DNA of 64,000 nucleotides, from NCBI GenBank assembly GCA_964393275.1, contig CAYMTA010000009.1, positions 54,807 through 118,806 of the forward strand. Direction: 5' to 3'. The position numbers were made by a program, and so were the translations under genes. Of the stretch, positions 22,030 to 31,017 are shown in pieces. This DNA comes from SLRI01 sp964393275. GTDB taxonomy: Bacteria > Pseudomonadota > Alphaproteobacteria > Geminicoccales > Geminicoccaceae. Positions within the stretch are counted from its first letter, which is position 1, and each line of letters begins with the position of its first letter. The notes beneath the pieces are model-generated. The model had not been told where the DNA came from. It searched no databases and saw nothing but the letters and a program-made list of their open reading frames with translations.

Positions 22030-25000
22030 ATGCGCGATCCGGCCGATCTGAAGCGGCTGCGCGGCGACATCCGGGCCGCCTATCTGGCCGAGGAAAACGA
22101 GGTCGTGCGGCATTGCCTCGATGCGGCTCGCCTCACGCCCGAGGCCCGCGCCCGGATAAGTGCCGAGGCCGCCGAGCTGGTCCGGGGCATCCGCCGTGAC
22201 CGCCGCCCCGGCATGATGGAGAGCTTCCTCGCCGAATACGGTCTCACGACCAGGGAAGGCGTGGCGCTGATGTGCCTCGCCGAGGCCATGCTGCGCGTTC
22301 CGGATACCACCACGCTCGATGCGCTGATCCACGACAAGATCACGCCCTCGGACTGGGGCAGGCATCTGGGCAGGTCCAGCTCGTCACTGGTCAACGCCTC
22401 GACCTGGGGGCTGATGCTGACCGGGCGGCTGCTCGACACCGAGGATCAGAGGGGCCTGGTCGGCAGCGTGCGCGGCCTGGTGCGCCGCATGGGCGAGCCG
22501 GTGGTGCGCACCGCCGTCGGGCAGGCGATGAAGGTCCTCGGCCAGCAATTCGTTCTGGGCCGCGATATCGACGAGGCGATGCAGCGTGGCTCCTCGATGG
22601 AGGAGCGCGGCTACACCTATTCCTTCGACATGCTGGGCGAGGCCGCACGGACGGCACCCGACGCCGAGCGCTATCTCGATGCCTACGCCCGCGCGATCGA
22701 CTCGATCGCCAGCCATGCCATCCATCCGGACATTCGCCGCAATCCCGGCATCAGCGTCAAGCTCTCGGCCTTGTACCCGCGCTACGAGCACGGGCAGAAG
22801 GACCGCGCCGTGCCGGCCCTGGTGGAGCGGACCGTTGCCTTGGCGCGGCGGGCGAAAGCGGCTGCCATGGGCTTCAATATCGACGCGGAGGAGGCCGACC
22901 GGCTGGATATCTCGCTCGATATCATCGAGCAGGTGCTGGCCAATCCCGAGCTCGACGGCTGGGACGGCTTCGGCATCGTGGTGCAGGCCTACAGCCGCCG
23001 CTGCCTGCCGGTCCTGGATTGGCTCGGCGAGCTGGCGCGCGCGAAGGGCCGCCGGATCATGGTGCGGCTGGTCAAGGGTGCCTACTGGGACGCCGAGATC
23101 AAGCGCGCCCAGGTGCTGGGTCTGGGGGACTTTCCGGTCTTCACCCGCAAGGTCAACACCGACATCTCGTACCTTGCCGGCATGCGGCGACTCCTCGAGC
23201 TCGCGGATCGCATCTATCCGCAGTTCGCCACGCACAATGCGCATAGCGCGACAGCAGGGCTGCATCTCGCGGCGGAAATGGGCATCGGTCATGACCGCTT
23301 CGAGTTCCAGCGCCTGCACGGCATGGGCGAGGGCCTGCACGATATCCTGCACGAGACCAGGGGCACCCAATGCCGCATCTACGCGCCCGTCGGCGTGCAC
23401 GAGGACCTTCTGGCCTATCTCGTGCGGCGGCTTCTGGAGAACGGCGCCAACAGCTCCTTTGTGAACCAGATCGTGGACGAGAGCATCACGCCGGAGCGGA
23501 TCGCGCTCGACCCGGTGACGGCGCTGGAATCGCGCCTTGCTTTGGGTGCTCCGGTCGCGAATCCGGTCATCAGGCCGCCTTCGCAACTCTACGCGCCGGA
23601 TCGCCGCACCGCCAAGGGCTGGGACATCACCGACCCCGCCACGATGGCCGCGCTGGATCTTCTGCGCGACGCCTTCCGCGGCACCCAATGGCATGCCACG
23701 CCGCTCCTGGCGCGAGGCGGGACGCAAGGGCGGGTGCTGCCCTGCCGCAACCCGGCCGATCCCGACAATGTGGTCGGCAGCGTGCGGGAGACGAGCGACG
23801 AGGAGGTGGACGCGGCGGTCGAAGCCGCCCGCTTGGCCTTCCCCGACTGGAGCGCCCGCGCGGTCGAGGACCGCGCCGCCCTGCTGGAGCGGCTGGCCGA
23901 TCTCCTGGAGGAGAATGCGCCCGAGCTCTTCGCGCTCATGGCGCGCGAGGCCGGCAAGACCGTCCTGGATGCCGTGGGCGAGCTGCGCGAGGCGGTGGAC
24001 TTCTGTCGCTACTACGCCGCCCAGGCGCGACATCTGCGGCAGGAGCAGGCGGCATCGGGGCGCGGCGTCTTCGTCTGCATCTCGCCCTGGAATTTCCCCT
24101 TGGCGATCTTCACGGGCCAGATCTCGGCGGCCCTCGTCACCGGCAACACCGTGCTGGCCAAGCCCGCCGAGCAGACCCCGCTGGTAGCCTGCCGGGCCGT
24201 GCAGCTGATGCATGAAGCGGGCATCCCGCGCGACGTGATCCAGCTCCTGCCCGGCGACGGTGCGACGGTGGGTGCCCGTCTCACGGCGCAGGCCGGCGTC
24301 GACGGCGTGTGCTTCACCGGCTCGATCGCGACGGCCAGGATCATCCACCGGGCCATGGCCGACAACGCGCCGCCCGATGCACCGTTGATCGCGGAGACCG
24401 GCGGCCTCAACGCGATGATCGTCGACAGCACGGCCCTCCCCGAGCAGGCGGTGCGCGATATCATCGCCTCGGCGTTCCAATCCGCCGGGCAGCGCTGCTC
24501 GGCCCTGCGCATCCTCTATGTCCAAAAGGATGTCGAGGAGCGCACGATCGAGATGCTGGGGGGCGCCATGCAGACGCTGCGGCTCGGCGATCCCTGGGCC
24601 CTCTCGACGGATGTGGGCCCGGTGATCGACGCCGAGGCGAGGGGCGAGATCGAAGCCTATTGCGCCAGGATGGAGGCCGAAGGGCAGCTGATCAAGAAGC
24701 TCGAGGCGCCCGAGCAGGGCCTGTTCGTGGCCCCTGCCGCTTTCCGGGTCGCCGCGATCCGCGAGCTGGAACGCGAGATCTTCGGGCCGGTGCTGCATGT
24801 CGCGAGCTTCGAGGCCGATGAACTCCTCGACACCATAGCCGAGATCAACGCCGCCGGTTACGGGCTGACCTTCGGTCTCCACACCCGCATCGACGAGCGC
24901 GTGCAGGACGCGGTCGAGAACGCGCGCGTCGGCAACATCTATGTCAACCGCAATCAGATCGGTGCCGTGGTCGGAACCCAGCCCTTCGGCGGCGAAGGCC

Positions 25001-25743
25001 TTTCCGGCACCGGGCCGAAGGCGGGCGGGCCGCTCTATCTGCGGCGCTTCCGCAAGAGCGGGGAAGAGCCGGCGCTCGCGGTCGGCACGAAGCCGGTGGT
25101 GCCCCATGAGGCGAAACCGGTCGACGCCGAATCGATCGAGGAGGCGCTGCGCGCCATGAGCCATGCGGTCTGGGCCAAACGCTCCGATCGCGCCACGGTG
25201 CTGCGCGGCGCCATCGGTCAGGAGCCCCGGATGGAGGCCGCGATGGCGACGGCCTGGGCCGCCGATACCGACCCCATCGACCTGCCCGGCCCGACCGGCG
25301 AAAGCAATCGACTCTGGTTCTTCGCGCGCGGCATCGTCTTGTGCCTGGGCGAGATCGGCGCGCCTGATGCCGCCGATGTGGCGCTGGAGCAGGCCATTCC
25401 GGCGCTGGCGCTCGGCAATGCGGCATTGCTCGTGGCGCCGGGAGCGTTGCCGCGGATCGAGGCGCTGCGGGCCAGTGGCGTTCCCATTGCCGCCATCGAC
25501 GGCACCTTGACGCCCGATGCCCTGCGAACCGCGCAAGGCATCGCGGCGGTTGCCGCACGCGGCGATGCCGGGCTGCTGCGCCCGCTGCGACAGGCCCTCG
25601 CCCGGCGCGAGGGGCCGATCCTGCCCTTCGTGTCCGACCTGCGCAGCCCGCACATCTACCTGCACGAGCGCACGGTCTGCGTGGATACGACCGCCGCGGG
25701 CGGCAACGCATCGCTCCTGGCCGCTTCGGGTAGCGACATTTGA
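22030..25743 (+). CDS. putA: Bifunctional proline dehydrogenase / L-glutamate gamma-semialdehyde dehydrogenase PutA
   Basis: 1237 residues. Residues about 1-150 form the arm and pre-barrel region and lack the ribbon-helix-helix DNA-binding domain of enterobacterial PutA. About 180-490 is the FAD proline dehydrogenase barrel (GYTYSFDMLGEAARTAPDAE, ISVKLSALYPRYEHG, FGIVVQAYSRRCLPVLDWLG, MVRLVKGAYWDAEIKRAQ). About 560-1010 is the aldehyde dehydrogenase (ISPWNFPLAIFTGQISAALV, catalytic Cys in FQSAGQRCSALRILYVQ, FGGEGLSGTGPKAGGPLYL). The rest is the C-terminal ALDH-superfamily extension of long PutAs. It oxidises proline to glutamate with channelled P5C and feeds electrons to quinone. It would not repress itself, so a separate regulator is expected, which is not adjacent. 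Confidence 0.97.
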   Translation: MRDPADLKRLRGDIRAAYLAEENEVVRHCLDAARLTPEARARISAEAAELVRGIRRDRRPGMMESFLAEYGLTTREGVALMCLAEAMLRVPDTTTLDALIHDKITPSDWGRHLGRSSSSLVNASTWGLMLTGRLLDTEDQRGLVGSVRGLVRRMGEPVVRTAVGQAMKVLGQQFVLGRDIDEAMQRGSSMEERGYTYSFDMLGEAARTAPDAERYLDAYARAIDSIASHAIHPDIRRNPGISVKLSALYPRYEHGQKDRAVPALVERTVALARRAKAAAMGFNIDAEEADRLDISLDIIEQVLANPELDGWDGFGIVVQAYSRRCLPVLDWLGELARAKGRRIMVRLVKGAYWDAEIKRAQVLGLGDFPVFTRKVNTDISYLAGMRRLLELADRIYPQFATHNAHSATAGLHLAAEMGIGHDRFEFQRLHGMGEGLHDILHETRGTQCRIYAPVGVHEDLLAYLVRRLLENGANSSFVNQIVDESITPERIALDPVTALESRLALGAPVANPVIRPPSQLYAPDRRTAKGWDITDPATMAALDLLRDAFRGTQWHATPLLARGGTQGRVLPCRNPADPDNVVGSVRETSDEEVDAAVEAARLAFPDWSARAVEDRAALLERLADLLEENAPELFALMAREAGKTVLDAVGELREAVDFCRYYAAQARHLRQEQAASGRGVFVCISPWNFPLAIFTGQISAALVTGNTVLAKPAEQTPLVACRAVQLMHEAGIPRDVIQLLPGDGATVGARLTAQAGVDGVCFTGSIATARIIHRAMADNAPPDAPLIAETGGLNAMIVDSTALPEQAVRDIIASAFQSAGQRCSALRILYVQKDVEERTIEMLGGAMQTLRLGDPWALSTDVGPVIDAEARGEIEAYCARMEAEGQLIKKLEAPEQGLFVAPAAFRVAAIRELEREIFGPVLHVASFEADELLDTIAEINAAGYGLTFGLHTRIDERVQDAVENARVGNIYVNRNQIGAVVGTQPFGGEGLSGTGPKAGGPLYLRRFRKSGEEPALAVGTKPVVPHEAKPVDAESIEEALRAMSHAVWAKRSDRATVLRGAIGQEPRMEAAMATAWAADTDPIDLPGPTGESNRLWFFARGIVLCLGEIGAPDAADVALEQAIPALALGNAALLVAPGALPRIEALRASGVPIAAIDGTLTPDALRTAQGIAAVAARGDAGLLRPLRQALARREGPILPFVSDLRSPHIYLHERTVCVDTTAAGGNASLLAASGSDI

Positions 25744-25795
25744 CTCACCGGCAACCAGAGCAGCCGCGTGCGTCGCCGACTGGCAGGAGATGTTG

Positions 25796-26599
25796 ATGTC
25801 CGAGGCCCATGATGCCCTCAGCCGCGTGTTGCACGAGATCGGCGATTGCGCCGTGGCGCTGAGTGGCGGCGTGGACAGCGTGACCTTGGCCGCCGTGGCG
25901 CACGGAATCCTCGGCCGGCGGGTCGAGATGATCCATGCGGTGTCGCCCGCGGTGCCCCCGGCCGCGACGCGGCGCGTGCGCGAGCTGGCCCGGGACCGGG
26001 AGTGGCGGCTGACGGTCCTGGACGCCGGCGAGTTCGCCGATCCGCGCTATCGCGCCAACCCGGCCAATCGCTGCTTCTTCTGCAAGACCAATCTCTACGG
26101 CACCATGGCGGGTGCCACCGACGTTGTGCTGCTGTCCGGCACCAACCTGGACGATCTCGGCGATTGGCGACCGGGCCTGCAGGCCGCGCGTGACCACGGC
26201 GTGCGTCACCCCTATGTCGAGGCAGGCATCGACAAGGCGGGCGTGCGGGCCCTGGCGCGCGAGCTCGGGCTCCCGGACATCGCCGAGCTGCCCTCGGCAC
26301 CGTGCCTGTCCAGCCGGGTCGAGACGGGGCTCAGGATCGAGCCCGACATGCTACGGGCGATCGACGCCGTCGAGACCGATCTGCGGGACGCGCTCGGGCC
26401 AAGGACGGTCCGTGTGCGGCTGCGCGCGGAGCAGGTCGGCGTCGAGCTGGACGATGCGACGCTCGCGCGCCTGGAGGACGCCGACCGGAGGGCCTGGGCA
26501 AGCCGCATCGCCGATCGCTTCGGTGCGGCGCTGGGCGGCCGCCCGGTCGTCTTCGACGCCTACCGCCGCGGCAGCGCCTTCCTGCGGGGCACGTCCTGA
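25796..26599 (+). CDS. larE: ATP-dependent sacrificial sulfur transferase LarE
   Basis: 267 residues from ATG at 25796, which has GGCAGGAG six bases before it. PP-loop AVALSGGVDSVTLAAVAHGI near the start binds ATP. RCFFCKTNLYG (a CxxC pair) and SAPCLSSRVETG (a third Cys) are the LarE sulfur-donor positions. LarE converts the P2CMN precursor of the nickel-pincer cofactor by adding sulfur. Having three cysteines suggests the 4Fe-4S-carrying catalytic version rather than the single-Cys sacrificial one (established for some LarE proteins; here inferred). larB, larC and a lactate racemase homologue are not in the window. It follows putA by about 50 bases. Confidence 0.9.
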   Translation: MSEAHDALSRVLHEIGDCAVALSGGVDSVTLAAVAHGILGRRVEMIHAVSPAVPPAATRRVRELARDREWRLTVLDAGEFADPRYRANPANRCFFCKTNLYGTMAGATDVVLLSGTNLDDLGDWRPGLQAARDHGVRHPYVEAGIDKAGVRALARELGLPDIAELPSAPCLSSRVETGLRIEPDMLRAIDAVETDLRDALGPRTVRVRLRAEQVGVELDDATLARLEDADRRAWASRIADRFGAALGGRPVVFDAYRRGSAFLRGTS

Positions 26600-26722
26600 G
26601 CCGTCCCCCGGTCAAGTCGATCCGGCCCGACACTCATGAAAGCCGCCCTTCGCCCGCCACGCCTTGCCATCCCCCATCGGACCTGCCACGCGCATCGAGC
26701 CACGCCACGTCGGAGCCCGCCC

Positions 26723-27337
26723 ATGACCGATAACCTCGCCGACCCCGCCACCCTCCGCGAACATTACGGCCAGGTGAGCCGGACCGCCTCCGGCAAGCAG
26801 ATGGACCGGCTGGACAAGCACGGGCGCCGGTTCATCGAGCTCTCGCCCTTCCTGGTCATCGCCACGGCCGATGCCGAGGGCCGCTGCGACGCCTCGCCCA
26901 AGGGCGATGCGCCGGGCTTTGTCAAGGTGCTGGACGACCGCACGCTCCTGATCCCGGACCGCCCCGGCAACAACCGGGTCGACAGCCTCATCAACATCGC
27001 GGCCAACCCCAGGATCGGGCTGATCTTCTTCCTGCCGGGCTACAAGGAGACCTTCCGCGCCAACGGCACTGCCCGGATCAGCACCGACCCGGCGCTGCTC
27101 GAGGCCACCGCCCATGGCGGCAAGCCGCCCCGGTCGGTCATCGTGGTCAGCGTCGAGGAGGCCTTCATGCATTGCGGCAAGGCCCTGATCCGCTCGAAGC
27201 TCTGGGACCCTACGCGGCACATCGCCAAGGGCGAGTTCCCGAGCCTCGCCCGGATTCTCGCCGACCAGATCGAGGGCATCGAGGAGAAGGCGACCGATGC
27301 CTTGATCGAGGACGCCTACCAGCGCGAGCTCTACTGA
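26723..27337 (+). CDS. FMN-dependent PPOX-type flavoprotein (pyridoxamine-phosphate-oxidase fold)
   Basis: 204 residues from ATG at 26723; an upstream ATG at 26636 would add a basic, Pro-rich tail with no family match. The split-barrel pattern is clear: FIELSPFLVIATADAEGRCD, ASPKGDAPGFVKVL, TLLIPDRPGNNRVDSLINIA, RIGLIFFLPGYKETFRANG and AFMHCGKALIRSKLWDP. It fits the MSMEG_1061-type subfamily, which binds FMN or F420 and reduces unknown substrates. It sits between larE and the CDF transporter on the same strand with small gaps and may be co-transcribed with the latter. Confidence 0.88.
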   Translation: MTDNLADPATLREHYGQVSRTASGKQMDRLDKHGRRFIELSPFLVIATADAEGRCDASPKGDAPGFVKVLDDRTLLIPDRPGNNRVDSLINIAANPRIGLIFFLPGYKETFRANGTARISTDPALLEATAHGGKPPRSVIVVSVEEAFMHCGKALIRSKLWDPTRHIAKGEFPSLARILADQIEGIEEKATDALIEDAYQRELY

Positions 27338-27346
27338 CCGGGCCCC

Positions 27347-28273
27347 ATGCTCCAGAGGCTCGACCCGGCCGCCCTCGTCAGGCTCGCCGCCAAGGCCAGC
27401 CTGACGGTCGCGGTGCTGCTGACCATGGCCAAGCTCGCCGCCGCCCTGGTCTCCGATTCGCTCGCCATCCTGGCCTCGATGGTCGACAGCCTCGCCGACA
27501 TCGCGGGCTCGCTCATCACCTTCCTCGCCGTCCGGGTCAGCCAGCAGCCGCCGGACCACGCCCACCGCTTCGGCCACGGCAAGGCCGAGAGCCTCTCCGC
27601 GCTGGCCCAGGCGTCCCTGGTCATGGGCTCCGCCCTGTTCGTCCTGATCGGCGCCGGCGAGCGGCTGCTCAATCCCAGGGTCATCGAGCCCGGGTGGTTC
27701 GAGCTTCTGGTCCTGGCCGGCGCCATCGGCCTGACCCTGGCGCTCGTCACCTTGCAGAGCTGGGTCGTCCGGCGGACGGGCTCGACCGCGATCGCCGCCG
27801 ATCGGCTGCACTACACGGCCGATCTCGCGACCAACCTCCTGGTCCTCGCTGCCCTGCTCCTGATGGCCCGGCTCGACATCGCCTGGCTCGACCCGCTGGC
27901 CGGGGCGCTCGTCGCCCTCTACCTCGCCTGGCAGGCCGCCCGGCTGGGCCGATCGGCGATCGACACGCTCATGGACCGCGAGCTCGACGCGAGCGAGCGG
28001 CACCGCATCGAGATTCTGGTGCGCGCCCATCCCGACGTCGTCGATCTGCACGACCTGCGCACCCGCCGGGCCGGCACCACCACCTTCATCGAGCTGCATG
28101 TCGAGATCGACGGGGCGATGACCGTGCGCCGCGCCCACCGCGTCACCGACGCCCTCGAGGCACGTCTCGCGGAAGCCTTCGGCGAGACCGAGATCATCAT
28201 CCACCAGGAGCCCGCCGGGCTCGAGGACGATCGCCTCGACCACCGTATCGCCGACGTCAAGGCTGCGCCTTGA
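27347..28273 (+). CDS. Cation diffusion facilitator (CDF) family metal transporter
   Basis: 308 residues. Six membrane segments with the CDF metal sites: SLAILASMVDSLADIAGSLI (Asp pair in D-S-L-A-D) and DRLHYTADLATNLLVLAALL (H-x-x-x-D), plus HRFGHGKAESLSALAQASL in the loop. A cytoplasmic C-terminal domain (VDLHDLRTRRAGTTTFIELH, VTDALEARLAEAFGETEIII) has the usual fold and an H-x-E end (IIHQEP). CDF proteins export zinc, iron or other divalent ions against protons. The D-x-x-x-D in TM2 and H-x-x-x-D in TM5 make FieF/ZitB-type zinc/iron export most likely. It begins 9 bases after the flavoprotein. Confidence 0.93.
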   Translation: MLQRLDPAALVRLAAKASLTVAVLLTMAKLAAALVSDSLAILASMVDSLADIAGSLITFLAVRVSQQPPDHAHRFGHGKAESLSALAQASLVMGSALFVLIGAGERLLNPRVIEPGWFELLVLAGAIGLTLALVTLQSWVVRRTGSTAIAADRLHYTADLATNLLVLAALLLMARLDIAWLDPLAGALVALYLAWQAARLGRSAIDTLMDRELDASERHRIEILVRAHPDVVDLHDLRTRRAGTTTFIELHVEIDGAMTVRRAHRVTDALEARLAEAFGETEIIIHQEPAGLEDDRLDHRIADVKAAP

Positions 28274-28279
28274 AGGCCG

Positions 28280-28852
28280 TCAGCCAGCAATCGGCGGGTC
28301 GGCCGGAATCAGCGCCTTGATCGCCGAGATCAGCGTCTTGAAGGCCGGCCCCTCGGCCCGTTCCAGCCATTCGAAGACGACCATCTCGGCGGTCACGATC
28401 GAAACCCCCTGATCGCGCAGCCGCGCCAGCGCCAGGGCACGGTCCTCCTCCCGCCTCGAGCCGGCGGCGTCGGCCGCGAGGTGCACGGCGAAGCCTGCTT
28501 TCTGCAGATCGAGGGCCGTCTGCAGCACGCAGACATGGGTCTCCATGCCCGTGACGACGATCTGCCGCCGGCCGGCACCTTCGAGCGCCGCCCGGAGCGC
28601 GGGCTCGCGCCAGCAGGAGAAGGCGAGCTTGGGCAGGACCGCGGCGCCATCCGGCAGCGGCAGCAGGCGCGGATCGGTCGCTCCCAGGCCCTTGGGGTAC
28701 TGCTCCGAGACGATCACCGGCACCTCCAGCACCGCTGCCGCGTGCAGCAGCAGCCTTAGCCGGGCGATCCGCGAGCCGGCATCCTGGACGGCTCGCGCCA
28801 ACCCTGCCTGCGCGTCGACAATCAAGAGCAGCGACTCTGTCCGGCGCAACAT
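28280..28852 (-). CDS. Isochorismatase-family (cysteine) hydrolase
   Basis: 190 residues, cytosolic. Residues SLLLIVDAQAGLARAVQDAG give the catalytic Asp, LPKLAFSCW the Lys, and VVTGMETHVCVLQTALDLQK the nucleophilic Cys with the cis-peptide preceding it. The DSRS position of some family members reads AADAAGSRREEDRA, as in YcaC-like hydrolases. The substrate is unknown; the family hydrolyses vinyl ethers or amides such as nicotinamide. It is convergent with the CDF gene (6-base gap) and lies upstream of the helicase, on the opposite strand. Confidence 0.9.
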   Translation of the reverse strand: MLRRTESLLLIVDAQAGLARAVQDAGSRIARLRLLLHAAAVLEVPVIVSEQYPKGLGATDPRLLPLPDGAAVLPKLAFSCWREPALRAALEGAGRRQIVVTGMETHVCVLQTALDLQKAGFAVHLAADAAGSRREEDRALALARLRDQGVSIVTAEMVVFEWLERAEGPAFKTLISAIKALIPADPPIAG

Positions 28853-29032
28853 CGTCCCGTCTCCTCCGTTTTCCTGGCCCCGTACCTGCGACCTCGGCGC
28901 CGATCGGTCGATTTTTTCGCACGAGATGGCATGCCGCCGCCATGCTTGTCATTGACTTCACAACGATCGTCTATACATGCAGGCGCGGCATTCTATGTCA
29001 CTCACCCCTGTGGCTCCGACCAAGGACTGTTC

Positions 29033-30733
29033 TTGACCACCGAACCATCGACCATCACCTTCGCGGAGCTCGGGCTGCGCGAGGAAATTCAGCGTGCCAT
29101 CGCCGACGCCGGCTATGTGCATCCGACCCCGATTCAGGCCGCCGCCATTCCGGCGGTGCTCGATGGGCGGGATGTCGTCGGCATCGCCCAGACCGGCACC
29201 GGCAAGACCGCCGGCTTCGTCCTGCCGATGCTGCACAAGCTCGCCGCCGGCCGCGCCCGAGCCCGGATGCCGCGCTCGCTCATCCTCAGCCCGACGCGCG
29301 AGCTGGCGACGCAGAGCTCGCAGAGCTTCGACGCCTACGGCAAGCACCTCAACCTGACCATGGCGCTCCTGATCGGCGGTGTCGGCATGGGCGAGCAGGA
29401 GAAGCTGCTCGAGAAGGGTGTGGACGTCCTCATCGCCACGCCCGGCCGGCTGCTCGACTGGTTCGATCGCGGTCGCATCCTGCTAAACGGGGTCGAGATC
29501 TTCGTCATCGACGAGGCCGACCGGATGCTCGACATGGGCTTCATCCCCGACGTCGAGCGCATCTTCCAGCTCCTGACCAAGCGCGGCCAGACCCTGCTCT
29601 TCTCGGCCACCATGCCGAAGGAGGTGCGCCGTCTCGCCGAGCGCTTCCTGCGCGATCCCGCCGAGATCGAGGTCGCCCGCCCGTCGACCAGGGCTGAGAA
29701 AGTCAAGGACGTCGTCGTGCCGATCAGCGGCATCGAGCGCCGTGTGGCTCTCGATCGTCTGCTCGACGTGGAGAAGATCGAGAACGCGATCATCTTCTGC
29801 AACCGCAAGCGTGACGTCTCGACCGTCAACAAGTTCCTGCAACGCCAGGGCCGCAACGCCCAGGATATCCACGGCGATCTCGACCAGAGCCAGCGCCAGG
29901 CGACCCTCGACGCCTTCAAGGCCGGCACGGTCGACTATCTCGTCGCCACCGACGTGGCGGCGCGCGGCCTCGACATCGTCGATCTGCCCGTGGTCATCAA
30001 TCTCGACGTCCCGATCCATCCCGACGACTACGTCCACCGCATCGGCCGCACCGGGCGCGCCGGCAAGGAGGGCCGCGCCTTCACCCTGGCCGACCCGGAC
30101 GACGGCAAGTATCTGGCGGCGATCGAGCGGCTGCTCGGCACCAAGCTCGACCGTCAGCTGATCGAGAGCCTGAGCGACCAGGCCGAAGCACCTCGCCGCT
30201 CGAGTCGGGCGAGGTCGGCGAAGCGTGCTCCGGCGCCCGATCAGCCGGCCGAGCATAAGCCGGCGCCGGTCGCCACGGCAACGACCGACGACAGCGGAGA
30301 GGCACCGGCCCCGCGGCGGCGCAAGCGGCGCAGCGAGCCCGACACCGCCCCGGCGGCCGTCGGGGAGGTCGTCGAACCCGCGACCGCGAATGCCGCATCG
30401 ATCGAACCCGCCACCGAGCCAGCCGGCACCCGCCGGCGCCGTCGGCGCCCCGAGCCGGCCGAAGCCGAGTCCGCGACGGCGGCGGAACCTGCCGCCCTTG
30501 CGGCGGCCGAGGAGCCGGCGGCATCCGACGACACGCCGGAGCCTGAGAAAAGCCGGCCGCGCCGGCGCAAGGCCGCTGCCGAAACGCCGTCGGCCGGCGC
30601 CGCCAAGGCAGCGCCACCGGCTTCGAAGCCGCAGCGGGGTCGGGGCGAGCCGCGCGACGAGCCGGTGATCGGGCTCGGCGATCACGTCCCCGCCTTCCTC
30701 CTGCGCCCGGTGCCGATCAAGGCCGTGGCCTGA
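29033..30733 (+). CDS. DEAD-box RNA helicase (RhlE/DeaD-type)
   Basis: 566 residues from TTG at 29033, which has AAGGA six bases before it; an earlier open stretch to 28931 has no family match. Core helicase motifs in order: Q motif FAELGLREEIQ and HPTPIQAAAIP, I AQTGTGKT, Ia PTREL, Ib TPGR, II VIDEADRMLD, III SATM, IV IIFCNRKRD, V ATDVAARGLDIVDL and VI HRIGRTGRAG. The last 180 residues are a low-complexity tail with Arg/Lys blocks (RRRKRRSE, RRRRRRPEPA), a usual RNA-binding extension. It unwinds structured RNA in ribosome assembly, mRNA decay and cold adaptation. A 180-base leader precedes it. Confidence 0.93.
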   Translation: MTTEPSTITFAELGLREEIQRAIADAGYVHPTPIQAAAIPAVLDGRDVVGIAQTGTGKTAGFVLPMLHKLAAGRARARMPRSLILSPTRELATQSSQSFDAYGKHLNLTMALLIGGVGMGEQEKLLEKGVDVLIATPGRLLDWFDRGRILLNGVEIFVIDEADRMLDMGFIPDVERIFQLLTKRGQTLLFSATMPKEVRRLAERFLRDPAEIEVARPSTRAEKVKDVVVPISGIERRVALDRLLDVEKIENAIIFCNRKRDVSTVNKFLQRQGRNAQDIHGDLDQSQRQATLDAFKAGTVDYLVATDVAARGLDIVDLPVVINLDVPIHPDDYVHRIGRTGRAGKEGRAFTLADPDDGKYLAAIERLLGTKLDRQLIESLSDQAEAPRRSSRARSAKRAPAPDQPAEHKPAPVATATTDDSGEAPAPRRRKRRSEPDTAPAAVGEVVEPATANAASIEPATEPAGTRRRRRRPEPAEAESATAAEPAALAAAEEPAASDDTPEPEKSRPRRRKAAAETPSAGAAKAAPPASKPQRGRGEPRDEPVIGLGDHVPAFLLRPVPIKAVA

Positions 30734-30774
30734 GCCGGCGCCCGTTCCAGCCCGCGATTTCCCGGGAACCGCCC

Positions 30775-31017
30775 ATGCAGACGATCTTCGTCATGGTCAA
30801 ATGCGAGCTCGGCCGCTCCTACGAGGTCGCCGGCGAGGCGGTCGAGACCATCGAGGAGGTCTCCGAGGTCTATTCGGTCTCCGGCCAGTATGACCTGATC
30901 ATGAAGTTCCATCTCGGCGCCGATGTCGATATCGGCCGCTTCGTCAACAACGCGGTGCAGACCCTGCCAGGGGTGAAGGACACCTTCACCCTCATCACCT
31001 TCAAGGCCTTCGCTTGA
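30775..31017 (+). CDS. Stand-alone Lrp/AsnC ligand-binding (RAM) domain protein
   Basis: 80 residues that match only the C-terminal regulatory domain of Lrp/AsnC proteins: VMVKCELGRSYEVAGEAVET, EVYSVSGQYDLIMKFHLG, and ITFKAFA at the end. There is no helix-turn-helix. Such SraA/RAM-only proteins form dimers and octamers and can bind amino acids or join larger Lrp complexes; the partner is unknown. The stop overlaps the TTG start of the Nudix gene (TTGA), so the two are probably translated together. Confidence 0.9.
   Translation: MQTIFVMVKCELGRSYEVAGEAVETIEEVSEVYSVSGQYDLIMKFHLGADVDIGRFVNNAVQTLPGVKDTFTLITFKAFA

Noticed and set aside
22384..25665. 1093-residue minus-strand open frame inside putA
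   Set aside because: Antisense shadow in GC-rich DNA; composition (His/Arg/Gln-rich) and lack of motifs show it is not coding, while putA on the + strand has full motifs.
26612..28243. 543-residue minus-strand open frame opposite the flavoprotein and CDF genes
   Set aside because: Shadow frame; the + strand genes have clear family motifs.
30200..30733. Repeat-protein domain at the end of the DEAD-box helicase
   Set aside because: The Arg/Ala/Pro/Glu-rich tail has no regular repeat unit; it is a usual disordered RNA-binding extension.
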